Below, piece after piece: positions 22,103 through 34,928 of a stretch of DNA of 64,000 nucleotides (positions are counted from its first letter, which is position 1; each line of letters starts with the position of its first letter). The DNA is taken from assembly GCA_905331475.1 (NCBI GenBank), contig CAJNYU010000165.1, positions 1 to 64,000 of the forward strand, given 5' to 3'. The translations under genes and the position numbers were made by a program. Below the pieces are notes generated by a model. The model did not search any database and was not told the DNA's origin. It saw nothing but the letters and a program-made list of their open reading frames with translations. This DNA comes from Rotaria socialis (Eukaryota > Rotifera > Eurotatoria > Philodinida > Philodinidae).

Positions 22103-25100
22103 GCCTGTGTCGGATCCGGTAGTCTGAATGATTCTCCTGAATACTTCAGCAACATAGTAGCAGGCGCAAATACCATCAGTGTATCTTTCTTTGTATTTTA
22201 TTTATCATCGCCTTATTTGACATGGATAAAGAAATCGGTAAATTAATTTTATATTAATTTAAATCAAAAACGTAATTCTTGAAGATAATGGAAAGCAGTT
22301 ATTCCTCGTTTTGTAAGATTATCATAGGTCAATTGATATCAAATTATGGGATATATTGAAATGACATTGTATACAAATAGATCGAAGAAAATTAGAAAAA
22401 CATCAATAAAAGTTCAACATCATATATAACTTTTCCATTTTTGTCTTAGAGTATCTATCACAATTTCAGGAAAGATCAAAATTATTCCGCTGTATTTGTT
22501 CTAAACGGGAAAGTTTTCGAAATGTTTTCATTAAATCTAAATTAGTATATATGTATATGAAGAGAGCGAGAGAGAGGCATATGTATATAAGATACACACA
22601 CAATACACTAGTACGTTGCTGCAATATGACAAAGATCTATGCAATTGTTTCTTTTTATCTACTTGTAGCAGCCACAATCAATTGACGATTAGACCCTGAA
22701 TAAAATAAATAAATTTCTAGAGAAGAACCGAATATATTTAAAGATGACTTACGAGAATCAGTCGCAGTCATGCACCTAATGTTAGCATCCATGATATCTT
22801 TTTTCCGAAATCTTGGGTTTATTATTTTGAATTTCGATATCAATTATATTATAGATAATATTTTGAACAATAATGGATACATCTGAAGAATCATACGATG
22901 ATACTCTTTTTCCATGAAAATTTCTATTAATCCTACTACGTTCTGTTAGCATAATATGTAAGATGATAATTTAAAAAAAAACTCAATGAAATATTTTCTT
23001 ATATGAAACTTACGTGACAAAGAAAATAATTTTTACCCTATTTACATCGTTCTAATTTCGAACTATAAAAAAATTTAGATATTATAGATAAAAGTAAATA
23101 GCGATCGACGTTGAGAATTTATTAATATTCAAAGGAAATATGTAGAGGATCTATGTGTGATTTTCGTTACATTTACACTCACAGTTGCCATAAATAAATA
23201 TTAGCTAGTAGAAATTTATAATTTCATACAATGAAGTAAAAGTTGTGATAATGAATTTGAGTTAGACGACAGAAATAAAATAATTAACTCTATTCATGTT
23301 CTAAAGTTTAAAATGTTATTTATTAGCAGTTATTTTTCATGCAAAATAAACATTTCATTCTTATGATATGAATAGAAAAATAGTTTTATTCCACAATCAA
23401 TATTTTGTTGACAACATCGGAATTCGAACCACTGGATTGAATAAATAAAATGATTAGTACTCAGCTTTTTTAATATTTAATAAGCGAAAGATTATTTATT
23501 ATTTTATCTGAATATATTTTGTCTTCGACTAACAAGAACATGCTTGGAGATTAATTATATCACTTCATATATCTTCAATTGAGTAGTGTTTCATGGTCAA
23601 ATAAAATTGAGTACTGTTTACTTGCTACTAGTTTAGTCAAGAATAAAATCATTTGAAAATGAACAATGTAAAATACATCAATGAATGAAACTCGACATTC
23701 TATATGCTTTTAGAAATATTATTGATTTGAAATTTTTCTTATTGTTGACATAACGCCCTGCTACATCAATGATATTGGTTGAAGTTTGAATTCTAGTATC
23801 AACAAGGAAGTCAACAATAATATCAACTATTTGGTGCTCGAGGTGAAAATATACGAAGAAAAATAGGAATACTAGACAAAGAAAAATAGACTTAGAGCCT
23901 CAAATAGGTTATTAGAATGTGTTGATATTGTGCTACGATGCATAAAAATATCTTAAGTCATCAACGTTTTTTTTCTTCAAATGAGTAAGAAACAGTACAT
24001 CATAAGAATAAATTGGCTAATTGAAAACACAATGACTGTTGTCAGTTCTACTCTAGTAAATAAGTGACCTACTCAAATTGATGATGCTACCTTATTTTAT
24101 AACTCCTTTGAATGCACAGAATAGACCGCATTTTTATAAGAAACATAACAAGCATAATTGGAACACATTTTCATGTCCATATTGATTCATTAGTATTGAT
24201 TGCAAATAAGCTAAGAAAGTAATATCAACAGAGATGTGCATAGCAGCCCGCTAGACATGCATCCACATGACTGAATGAACATAAATATTCAATTATAAGT
24301 CATATATCAAGGTAATTCATTTTAACTATGTGTTACTGCGTCTATGTTTCAATTCGTCGTTGAATTCTTTATAAATATTAATTCTATATTTTTTTCTTGA
24401 GATAATAGTCATGTCGTTCCAAAAGTAGTACAATGATAACCAGATGTCATTCCTTTCTGTTTTTCATTAGCTATGCTTTAAACTGATGTTTACATAGTAA
24501 GATCAAATAATCAAACGGTAAATATAAAACAATAATCGTGTTTGTTGTAGTCCGTCTATACAACAAAATAATATTGAATAACAGGAAACAAGCTAAGACG
24601 CTTCAGTATAAGATATTACTTTATGACTCGATGTTAATAATCGATTAATCCTTGATCAACAATGTTTCAGGTACTATTCATACGTACTATGTCGTTTCTT
24701 TAATCCATTTGGAATGAACATATATATAATGACAGCAGTATAGAAAATACTATTAATAAATATTTGAATACCTTGTTTTTATCCCTATCCTTCATTGGAT
24801 CAATATAATTAATATTAATTATATATTATTTAAATATGAGAAAGGAGACATGAATTCATGAAACAATCAAAAACCTTGTTTTTCGGTGTACCATAAAATG
24901 ATATTACAACGTGCTTGAATTGTAGGTCCATAAAAAGTGATTGATATCTAAAGTTCATTTCAATATCAATCATAATTCGACATATGTGATGTTCAATTTC
25001 ATTATAGTAAAGGTTATAAAAATAAAAACAGATGCCAGAACGAACACATGAATGATATTTACATACATAGATTCTACAGATGCCGCTTATATCCATCATA

Positions 25101-26297
25101 TATCTATAATAATCTATTAAATAAATAACTTTGATATGTTGGTTAACAATTAAATCGTGTCACTGAATTTTATTTTTTATCTTGTGTGTTTTAATGAATA
25201 AAGCGAAAGATTTCTTTGTCATGAATGAGTATTGGTCTACAGCTACAGATGGTTGCTTTCGCTTCTTACTTGCTTACAACAATCTATCCAACTACAACTA
25301 TCGCTACCATATGGAAGAGAATAAGAAAGGGAGGAAAAAATAAAGAACGAGAAGGATTAACAACATAGTAAACGATGTTGGTACATGTGTTGAACGAAAT
25401 CAATAAATTGGACACTGGCAGAGAAGAAGAAAAGTGCTGCATAACCTTTTTTAGTTTGTTGTTGTATCTTCAACTAGCACGAACACTAGACATCTTACTG
25501 TACAACTGATCTAGACAAAAACATTGACCGTTTTGTTTTTGTTGTGAAGGTCGAACTATCACACCATCCGTTTGTACCAAATTACAAAGTTATTTACTCG
25601 GTCTTTTTGTCGATCATTTTCCAATTACTTTCCTTTCGACTAAGGTGATTGCAGCTTTTTCAACTCTTTATGATTGATCTTTCCTGTTCATTAGAAATAG
25701 TTACGTAATCAGCATGGTCAGTGAGTACAGACAGATAGTTTTTTTTTATTACTAGCATTCGAGCGAATCAATTCAATAAGATAAACCTACCTAAGTCGAC
25801 ATCATTAAATACATGAATCACATTACTTTTCCTTGTACTCAATTTTTTCATGAAGTGCTGTATGTATTGTAACCTTTATAAGTTATCTTCGTATACAGAA
25901 AATAATGAAATATGTTTGTTCTAGTATCAATACGAAGTCGTACAGTGATTTCAATTAAAACTGTGTATAATAAAATTAACTTTTCCTTTTTAAATCTATT
26001 TTAGAAACGATATGTTTATTCATTATCATCATTATTTCTTATTACGATCTTCATAAAACTTCTGATAATTATTTAATGAATATTAATTATGCATAAACAC
26101 ATTTTTCTTTCATATCAATAGCCACTTAAATTATTATTATTATTATTGTTGTTCATCATTTTTTACTAAAAAAAGAAAATCGAAACGAATTTTACTAAAT
26201 TTGCGTCTCAGTTTTTTTTTTATATTCATTTTCATTTTCACGCTAATTTCGCAAGATTAAAAAAAGCAAACCAAAAAAGTATTTTAACTTTTTGTCA

Positions 26298-29200
26298 ATG
26301 ACGACTCAAAATGAAAACGGTAGTATTAGTGAAATTAATGGAAACAATCTTACGATAGCAGTGATAAAAAAGTAAATAATTTTGATTTATTTTCTATTTA
26401 TATATAAACCATTCTAGATCATCAAGTAGCGAATATGAAAAAAATCAGGAAGAATCAATTATCATTGATGAAAACGAAGAAAAGTAAGAAAAATGAAAAA
26501 AAAAGCAATATTTTGTTTGAAAATTTAAAAAGAAAAATTTTCTAAAGATCGATTACTTCTTTAAGGCATATTTCAACGCATGGGACTGAAGAGAAAAATA
26601 ATATTAATGATGATACTGAAATAAATTCTAATTCAATAACAAAAGTAAATATTAATGAAGAACAAGAACAAGAACAACAAAAAGAAGAAACAACACCAGT
26701 AAATAATCATGAAGATGATAATCGACCGAAAAGATCATTTAATTCGAAATACAAATACTCATCAATGCCATATCATCGAGCGCCGTGTTATATGAATGGT
26801 CATCCGTATGGGCCAGCGCCCTATTATTATTATCAAGTAGCACCTATCACCGAAAAACCACCACCATTAATGATCATACCAACTCAACCACCATCAACAA
26901 CAACAACGGCAGTATCATCAACATCACCAACAATGACGACGACGACGACGACGACGGCGACAATAACAACAACAGATAATCAAACTAGCAATTCAACCAC
27001 AGCATCTTCTCAAAATTTACGTTCTCGTTCGAGGCAAACATCAGCAAATGAAAATGATTCAAATTCACAACAATCATCATCTCAAATATCAACAACGACA
27101 GGTTCACAACCGACAACGAATGGTCGTCGTCATCGAAGTATTTTACCACGTGGTAGTTGTAATTATTATTCTCACCATCCACCACCACCCTTAATGGCAA
27201 CACCACCGGGTGTTCTTTTTCCATATCCACCAACATTTCATCAGCCAGGTCATGTTGCATATAACATTCGAACACCTGATGAATTTGAATTACTTGCTTT
27301 TCAACAACAAGTAATGAATCTACCACCATCGCTTAATTGGCCATTAGAAGCAGGATATCCTCCATATCTACCATATTCAATATATGATCAATCTGCATAC
27401 ATGTACAATAATTCACTAACAATGAATTCAAATAGTTCATTACTTAATCCCGAAGCTGCTGAATGGGTACCGCCAATAACTGATAATGATGTCTCATCAT
27501 CAGATAATAATATTTTAATTGATGATGAAATTAATTTTCCACCACTGAATAACAATCGTGTAGAAGAAAATAATTCTGAACCACACATTCAAGTAGATGC
27601 TGTACTAGAAAGAGAATCAACAAACAATACAGAAGATAAAACAACTATAACATCTTCAAAAACTGATACAACGATAACTAATTCATCATCTAGTCAAGAT
27701 GATACTAAAAGTATATTATCATCATCATCTAAATCAACAACAATATCATATTCAAATGTTATTCTTCAAGCATTAGATGCTAATAAACCAAATAAAACTA
27801 CAAATGCTAATACTAATAATCAAAATCAAAATCAAAATCAACGCCGACAACAACAGTCAACAAATCAAGTACATGTTCAATTACCACCAAGAGATCGAAC
27901 AAATAAACAACTGAAGCCACAAGTTCCTATTACTAAAGATATACCAGCTCGTCGCCGCCCGACTACGTTAAATCGAAATAATTTTCATGGAATACGAAAT
28001 CCACCTTCAACAGAAATAACAAAACCACAGCAACATATAACTGATGATTGGATTGAAGTTAAATCGAAAAAAACAAAAAAATTTGACCGTTCAATAACCG
28101 ATATACAATATGAAAATTCAACAAATATATCTCAAAAATCATTGTCAGATCAACATCTTACTAAAACATTATCACCGCCATCATCATTATCATCAATAAG
28201 TGATAATGCCATGGGAACTTTTACATCAGAAGAAGACGATGACAAAGATGATTTAATTACTGTATCAGATAACAAACCTATTATCGTCGATGAAAATGAA
28301 ATTAGAACAACGACAACAAAAGATTGCAATCAAATTATCATTGATGATATACATAGGAGACTTGATAATGGTGAAAAATTATTGATTCTAATGAGAGGAT
28401 GTCCCGGTATGTTATTTATTTCTTTTTAGAAAGTTCTGTGTTAAGTCAATAGTTGACCAAATGTAAAAACTTCAGTTTTGTTTTCATTATTTTTCTTTTT
28501 GACAAATTTGAATTTTCTTTTCTGTGTCTATTTAGGTTCGGGCAAATCAACACTAGCTAAGTAATTTTAATTATTTATTTCTTTGATTTATCAGTTCATT
28601 TTGTTTTTCTTTGTTTTTTTATTGGCTAGATCTTTAAATAATGGTTATAATGGTCAAATTTTCTCAACAGATGAATATCGATTGGATTTAACAAAAGTTG
28701 ACACTGTTCATCTTGGTACTCATGAATTAGGTGAACTTTCCAACATAAATTTTTATATATTTAAACGACAGGTATTTGTTTTATTTTTAGCGTCTGATAC
28801 ATTACGAAAAAAAATCTCTCCAATTATTATTGATAATACAAATTCAACATTATTGGAAATGAAACCATATGCAGCAATGGTAAATTTTAAGTTTATTTTT
28901 TTTCTTGGTTAACTTATATATATATATATATATATATTGGTTAATTTAGGGAAGAGAAGCTGGTTATGGTATTATTCTTGTAGAACCTCAAACACCTTGG
29001 CGTTATAAAGCTCGTGAATTAGCCAAGTAAATTCATTTGCTTTTAGAATTTTCACTCTTTTTTTTATAATCATTTCACCTATACAGATATTCATTTATTT
29101 TATCGAGTGGTATGTTTATTTTCATATGGAGATTGACTTTTTTTCTCATTTGGGAGGCTTATTTTCTTAAACTTATGCACTGACTTTTCTGCGTTTGTTT

Positions 29201-32200
29201 TTATCTCTAAATACCTGTTATTTTCTCGGGAGTTTCGATACTGATCAGGTGCAAATATTATATCAACGATACCAACAGCTAATGCTCGCTTTAACGATGT
29301 GCATTAGTCTGATTTCACCCGTTGAACAAAAGGACTCGAAATTTAGTATTTACTTGAATAAGGAACAGTTTCGTCATCGTCTAAAATCTAAGCGAATTTT
29401 AAAACATAACTGTAGCTAACCATTCTCAAGCTTCTTTCTTTTACTATGCAAAAATATAATAACAAAGTTTCTGTCTATCTGAATTGCATAGATAATAGAT
29501 AACTTTGAATTTTCTTTTTCGTTGTGGATTTATCTGTCAGGTACCAGTCAAGTACAATTTAATCTTGAAAAGTGTTTATTTTTCTCCAGCTACGTACTGA
29601 TTTGTTTTGCTCAACTATTCCTAAAAAAAAGAATACATGATTCAAAATTTGAGAGCGCCATTAAATTGCGAGTCTTAAATTTTTTCAAGCAAAAAATACC
29701 TAGTCAAATATCTTTCATAGCCTTAACTTTTCGAAATAAAATAATATTTAGTTTGATTGGAGTAGCATTACATAAATTAATCTTTGCATGTTTTTCGGTC
29801 GTCGACAATATCTTTTTTTTTCTATTAAAGGATTATTCTAATTCTTTTTTATGCATGCTCTAAAATCAGAAGTCTAGAAATTTATTTCAAGACGTGATCT
29901 TTTAAATTAAATTATAATTCATTTGCTTGAACTCGTTTCATAAAAGAATCTTAATATTGTATTTAGACGAAATCTTCATAATATACCATTACGACGTATT
30001 AAAGAAATGTTAAATAATTTTGAGCAAAATGTAACCGTTGAAAGTCTAGTTGGTCAAACAAAACCTAATCTATTTGTACCATCTCAAGCACAAAATATTC
30101 TTGAACAAAATGGAATCGATCATGAATCAATAGATCCAATACTAACATCAAAAAAATCCTACAATATAATTGATGATTCAAATATTCTTAATGATGTTCG
30201 TCTCTGTATAAATGATATGATCTTATTTTTAACATCAACTTTTTATCAAACATCGCAATCATCATCATCATCATTGTCTTTATCGTTTCCCGATTTATCA
30301 TTGATACAAACATCATCATCATCGCCAACAACACCGACAACACCTTATTCATTATTTCATCGTTCTCTATCGCGTTTTTCATCAACAACGAGTAGTCAAG
30401 ATCATTCATTTACTAATGAACATCTTTTACGTTTGCCATCAACAGTATTTCCACGTTGTATCGAAAAATTGACTCCACCGTCATCCACCAATTCAAGTAT
30501 TATTGGAAAAAAGCGACGTAAAAATAAAAATAAACAGCAACAACATCAGCGTCAGCAATCAAATGAAATTCTACTTAACACAAATAATAATAATAATAGT
30601 TACTGTAATACTATGAATGAAGGTGATAATTATTTACAACAATCAACATATAGTGTTATTCTTCCAGAGGATGATGCTGGTTTTGTTATTATTGATGAAC
30701 AAAATGACGATGATTGTTGCGATAATTTTATTGAAAATTTCGACCAACAGAGAAATTTTCAAAGGTAACTGACTCTTACATTGTTTTTCATTCTCTCAAA
30801 GCAGATTGGTTATGACTCATTTTGTTTTGATTGTTTCTCTTTCCTTACGATAAGTCGGCCTATTGCATGCCTCTATATGTCTATTAGACCACATGATAGA
30901 AAAGAAAACAAATATTTGCTTCGAAATCAAATAAATTTATTTTCGCGTACTTATTTTTGAGAATATAAAATAATTTAAACGATGGATAGTACGTTGAAGA
31001 AAATGTATATAGAAGCGATGAGGTAAAATGATATTTTATTTTTTACTAAATTAAGATCTCGCAACCATTAATTTTAGCTAATCAAAAAAAAAAGATTTTA
31101 TTATTATTAAATTATTTTAGGAATCATTCATCAGTGAATCATAATAACAAGAGCTCCAGTAATAATAAAAACGATGAATTGTCAAATGTAATTCATAATG
31201 AATTAACACAACCATCTATATTAACTGATCAAAATCCATTCAGAATTATGAATCATATTGCTTTACAATGTTCATCAGATGATTTCAATCAGGAAGCAGC
31301 TTTGTCCGATCGAATTTTAATTGGTCATCTATTAACTGAACAATCAACACTATCACCACCTATTTCACCACCAGCAGGTTACATTGAATGTGGTACACAA
31401 GTTGATTTAAATGAAAATAATATCTATTCATTATCACATATGATTGAATTGTATTCTGATCGATTATCACCTCCACTTGTCAAACAATTCTATGATCTTT
31501 GTAATGGCGACATTTCATCGACGCGACTACAAATTGAAGAGTATCTTAAACATAATCATGAAATATCGACTATTCCAACACTTCGACAATTAAGTTTAAA
31601 TGCTTTAAATCAATGGAATGAAGAATTAAGACATTCAAATCCATCATTTGATACAATTTCAATCGGCGATCTACTCCAAGATATTAATGATGATGATGTA
31701 TATGAAGAATTAATATTAGACAATGAAACAAATGATAATTCGATACAATTTACTGATACAAATCAAATGAAACTGCCAGAATCAATAATAAATTTTTTAC
31801 AAGAACTTTATGGTGAATTGCCAATACAATCATCTGATCGTGCTAATGGTTTATCTTTACCATTAGATGATGATCTATCAATGAATCTTTATCAAGCTTT
31901 ACAAAGATTTTTAGGTATACCAAATAAAATAAATAAACCGGTGAACTACAAGAGATTAATTAAAGAGAATGAAAAATTAAATAAACAACGTTGGAATTTC
32001 CCGACACAACAGGAATCAAATGTCAGTTCAAATAAGAAAACAAGTGGTCCATCATTAAAAGAAATTATGAATGAAGAACTTAATTATATTAATACAAAGA
32101 AAGCAGTACAGGTATCAATGCTTTGTTTTACTTTACTATTAAAATATAGTATGTAGGGAAATCTATTTGTTGTTACTAATGACGTATAGTATATTGTCTA

Positions 32201-34628
32201 GATATAAAACTAATATTCTTTTACTAATATCATTAGGATATAGAATAAGACGCACTAAAAATAAATGATTTGAATTTCATTAAGATCTACAAGAAGAAAG
32301 TATGCTGAGAAATTCAACAGATTCAGTTATACTTGCGAGTTTCTACTGATCGTATTATACAAAACAATGAGGAAGCAATGCGTTCACCTGTCGCTTATTT
32401 GTATACGTATATATTAGAAAAATTGCTTTTTTTGATTCATTTCCTAATTATTCAATTTTACTAACAAATGCTTATGCAGAGCATCAAGTTGATTGAGAGA
32501 AAATCTTGTTTAGATTCATAGCGATTAGATAGTAAGTTATGTCTTGAATTTATCACAAAAATTCATTCTGAAATGCAAATGAACTTGTTTTTATCTATTC
32601 AAAGCTGTCGCCTGATTAACTACGCTTTCGTTGTCTAGTTTCTTTTGCATCATCGTACGATAACTTATCAGTTGCTATCTTTATTAGCATGATTCGATGT
32701 CGTGAAGAACAGTTTACAATAAGTGTCAAAGCGTACACGATAAAAGCCTGCACTTTTTTCTAGTCGAAGACGGCTACATGATCTAAAGAACGAATCAACA
32801 GTTTTCTTTCCCTTAGTCACATACACTGTTGATGAAAAATCAAAGACTACATATTAATAACGATTCGCGATAATATAGTTATGTTATAATTCCCTACTGG
32901 ATTTGTCGATGATCCATTCAGTCAAAAGTTTGTGAAAAAATTGTACCGAGCAATAGATACAGTGAAGACATCTCTATGGTAAGCAATAACACTTACATCA
33001 TATTTTACATATTGGTTGTGCAAGATTCTCCCTACAATTTGTAACGAAGCTGATCTCATTAAAACATACCGTGCTAGTTTGAACATATTCTGTACAACAA
33101 ATATTGATAATGATGGTCTTCCTGGCCTGTTATTATCCTATCTTCATTTATAAAATGAAATAAACCACTGAAACAGAAAGACTAGCAAATGAATACGAAT
33201 TAGTGCAGCTTCGCCGAATATTATTTTCACCGATGACTATTTTCGCCGAATAAAAATCTTGGCCGAAAAATATCGAGTCCAATTTGATCCATTCTAAATA
33301 TAGAATTTTATCCTAACTAACTACTTTAATAGTGACTTGATCAATTAACCCCATCTGACTTGGTAACCATCTGAGTTGGTAGCCATCTAAGTTAGTAACC
33401 AATTGGCTGGGTAACACACACTCACACTCACATCTACATCTGTTGGCATCTGTTTGAACAAGGCAACAGATATAATTGACTTGGTTACCAACTCAGATGG
33501 GGTTAATTAATCAAGTCACTATCAAAGTAGTTAATTAGGATAAAATTATATATCTAGAATGGATCAAATTTGATTCGATACTTTTCGGTCAAGATTTTTA
33601 TTCGGCGAAGTTGGAGTCGGCGAAAATAATCGTCGGCGAAGCTGGAATTTATCATGAATACAGACTTATAGAATTAAATGCATTCAAAAACAGAACTAGG
33701 TGCATTCTACAGCATAGATCTTTATTAAAGAATTTTATGAAAGATTTTCAAGTATTCGCAATCATCTCTACATTTACAGAAAAAAAAATCATGACACTAT
33801 TTGTTTCTTTGAGTTTGAATAAGAATTTTGATCAGAATAGAATAAAGAAAATTCAATTTTTGACGAATAATTTTTAAATCCGAGTCCTTTTAGAAGATTT
33901 AAATTGACATATTTTCCTATTCTATTTTATATTGTTTTTAGAAACCTCAACTTAACTTCGCTAGTCAACATAAATTAAAAGAATTAAAACATAATTTTCC
34001 AAGTCTTACCGATGATTTCATTTATGAAATGTTTTGTGAAAATGAATCCGATTATAATTTAACATTAGTTTGCATATCATCACTGCTCGATGAAAATGTT
34101 TCAATAAGTATGCCTAAAAAATCTCCATCATTATCAGCATTATCAGCAACAACACCAACATCTAATTATCGTTCTACTGCAACAACGACTGAAACAATTC
34201 ATGAATCTTACGAAACTTTACGCCGTGATGCCCGTTTTCATGCTTCAAAACGTAAAGAGTGTTTCAATAAAGCTGATCAAGCAAATCGTCATGGAATGAT
34301 CGGTGTTGCATCGTATTATATAAATCAAGCTCGTGAACAAGCTCGACTTATGAAAGATGCAAATCGCACAGCAAGTGAACACTTATCTAGAACACGGCTT
34401 GTTAAATTTCGACAAACACATCAACTTGATCTTCATGAATTATATCCAGATGAAGCACTTCATTTATTTAAACTAGCTGAAGAAGAATTAAATGGAGGAA
34501 ATAGACGGGCAACACCAAAATCAATTGAAGTTATAACTGGCTATGGGAAACATTCAGCTTATGGAGGTGGCTGTGGGAAAATACGTTCTACTATTCTTGC
34601 TTATTTACGGCAAAAAAAATACAAGTAA
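26298..34628 (+). CDS. N4BP2: NEDD4-binding protein 2 (N4BP2) homologue, P-loop kinase and Smr domain
   Basis: Ten exons give about 1,582 residues (human about 1,770): 26298-26371, 26418-26483, 26566-28406, 28536-28560, 28630-28730, 28791-28879, 28950-29026, 29967-30764, 31121-32111, 33942-34628. Phases agree throughout. The N-terminal third is low-complexity Ser/Thr/Asn/Gln with a Pro/Tyr-rich start. Then comes a polynucleotide-kinase-like P-loop split by an intron (LILMRGCPG / SGKSTLAK), ISPIIIDNTNS, the segment WRYKARELAKRNLHNIPLRRI, two CUE-like helices (LVKQFYDLCNGDISSTRLQI, and LKELKHNFPSLTDDFIYEMF), and a C-terminal Smr domain (QLDLHELYPDEALHLF, IEVITGYGKHS). In mammals N4BP2 binds NEDD4 and BCL3 and has 5'-kinase and nicking activity. 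Long introns of 940 and 1,830 nt contrast with the others. The final codons lie in a donor-like AA|GTAAG, so a further short exon ending the Smr domain may exist. Confidence 0.93.
26936..26960 (+). repeat. Coding (ACG)n trinucleotide run
   Basis: Inside exon 3 of the N4BP2 homologue, ACG repeats encode a polythreonine stretch. It is a likely site of length variation. Confidence 0.8.
28917..28937 (+). repeat. (TA)n microsatellite in an N4BP2 intron
   Basis: About ten TA units lie within the 70-nt intron 28,880-28,949. Confidence 0.95.
33206..33644. mobile_element. Foldback element inside the last long intron of N4BP2
   Basis: The left arm starts CAGCTTCGCCGAAT, and the right arm ends with the inverse TCGGCGAAGCTG. 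Matching blocks continue inwards: ATTTTCGCCGAATAAAAATCTTGG, ATCCATTCTA, AATTTTATCCTAA, then ACCCCATCTGA facing TCAGATGGGGTTAATT. Arms are about 150-180 bases around a CACACTCACACTCACATC core. It has no coding capacity; the frame at 33,611-33,877 overlaps only its right edge. The whole 1.83-kb intron is otherwise unremarkable. Confidence 0.85.
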
Positions 34629-34890
34629 GAATTTTGTCCGCATGTTTTCTTAAACCGTATGAATTTTACAAATAGTTGTATGAAAAAATAGCATAGGTCA
34701 TCAATTTTTAAAGAAGATTCAAAAATTAGATAAATAATTGCAGTACACGAACACTTCTATTTTTCATAAAAAATATCTAAACAACAGTAGACATTGAGAT
34801 AATCGATTCAAACATAAATCTCTATGTAACTAAGAGAACTGCAATTGTTTCTACAGTTCAACCATTTTAAGATTTTAATTACATAGAAAG

Positions 34891-34928
<38 letters not shown>

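Larger units (their letters stand above)
20823..26297. other. 5.5-kb gene-poor interval between divergent genes
   Basis: The KH gene leaves to the left and the N4BP2 homologue to the right, so both promoters lie here. The interval is very AT-rich, with a GA-rich microsatellite near 22,560-22,577 and a (TTA)n run near 26,130-26,150. Apart from the separately listed relic and palindrome, nothing is supported. The minus-strand frame at 24,830-25,099 has no motif. Confidence 0.55.

Noticed and set aside
28731..28790. Reading through this segment as coding (GELSNINFYIFKRQ)
   Set aside because: A 60-nt GT-AG intron here joins THEL to ASDTLRKK in phase, in line with the P-loop family, whereas the read-through adds an odd insert.
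29195..29863. Two plus-strand frames of 74 and 113 codons in an N4BP2 intron
   Set aside because: They start and stop without splice context. The second is rich in Phe/Ile/Lys as expected of random AT-rich DNA. The flanking exons join cleanly without them.
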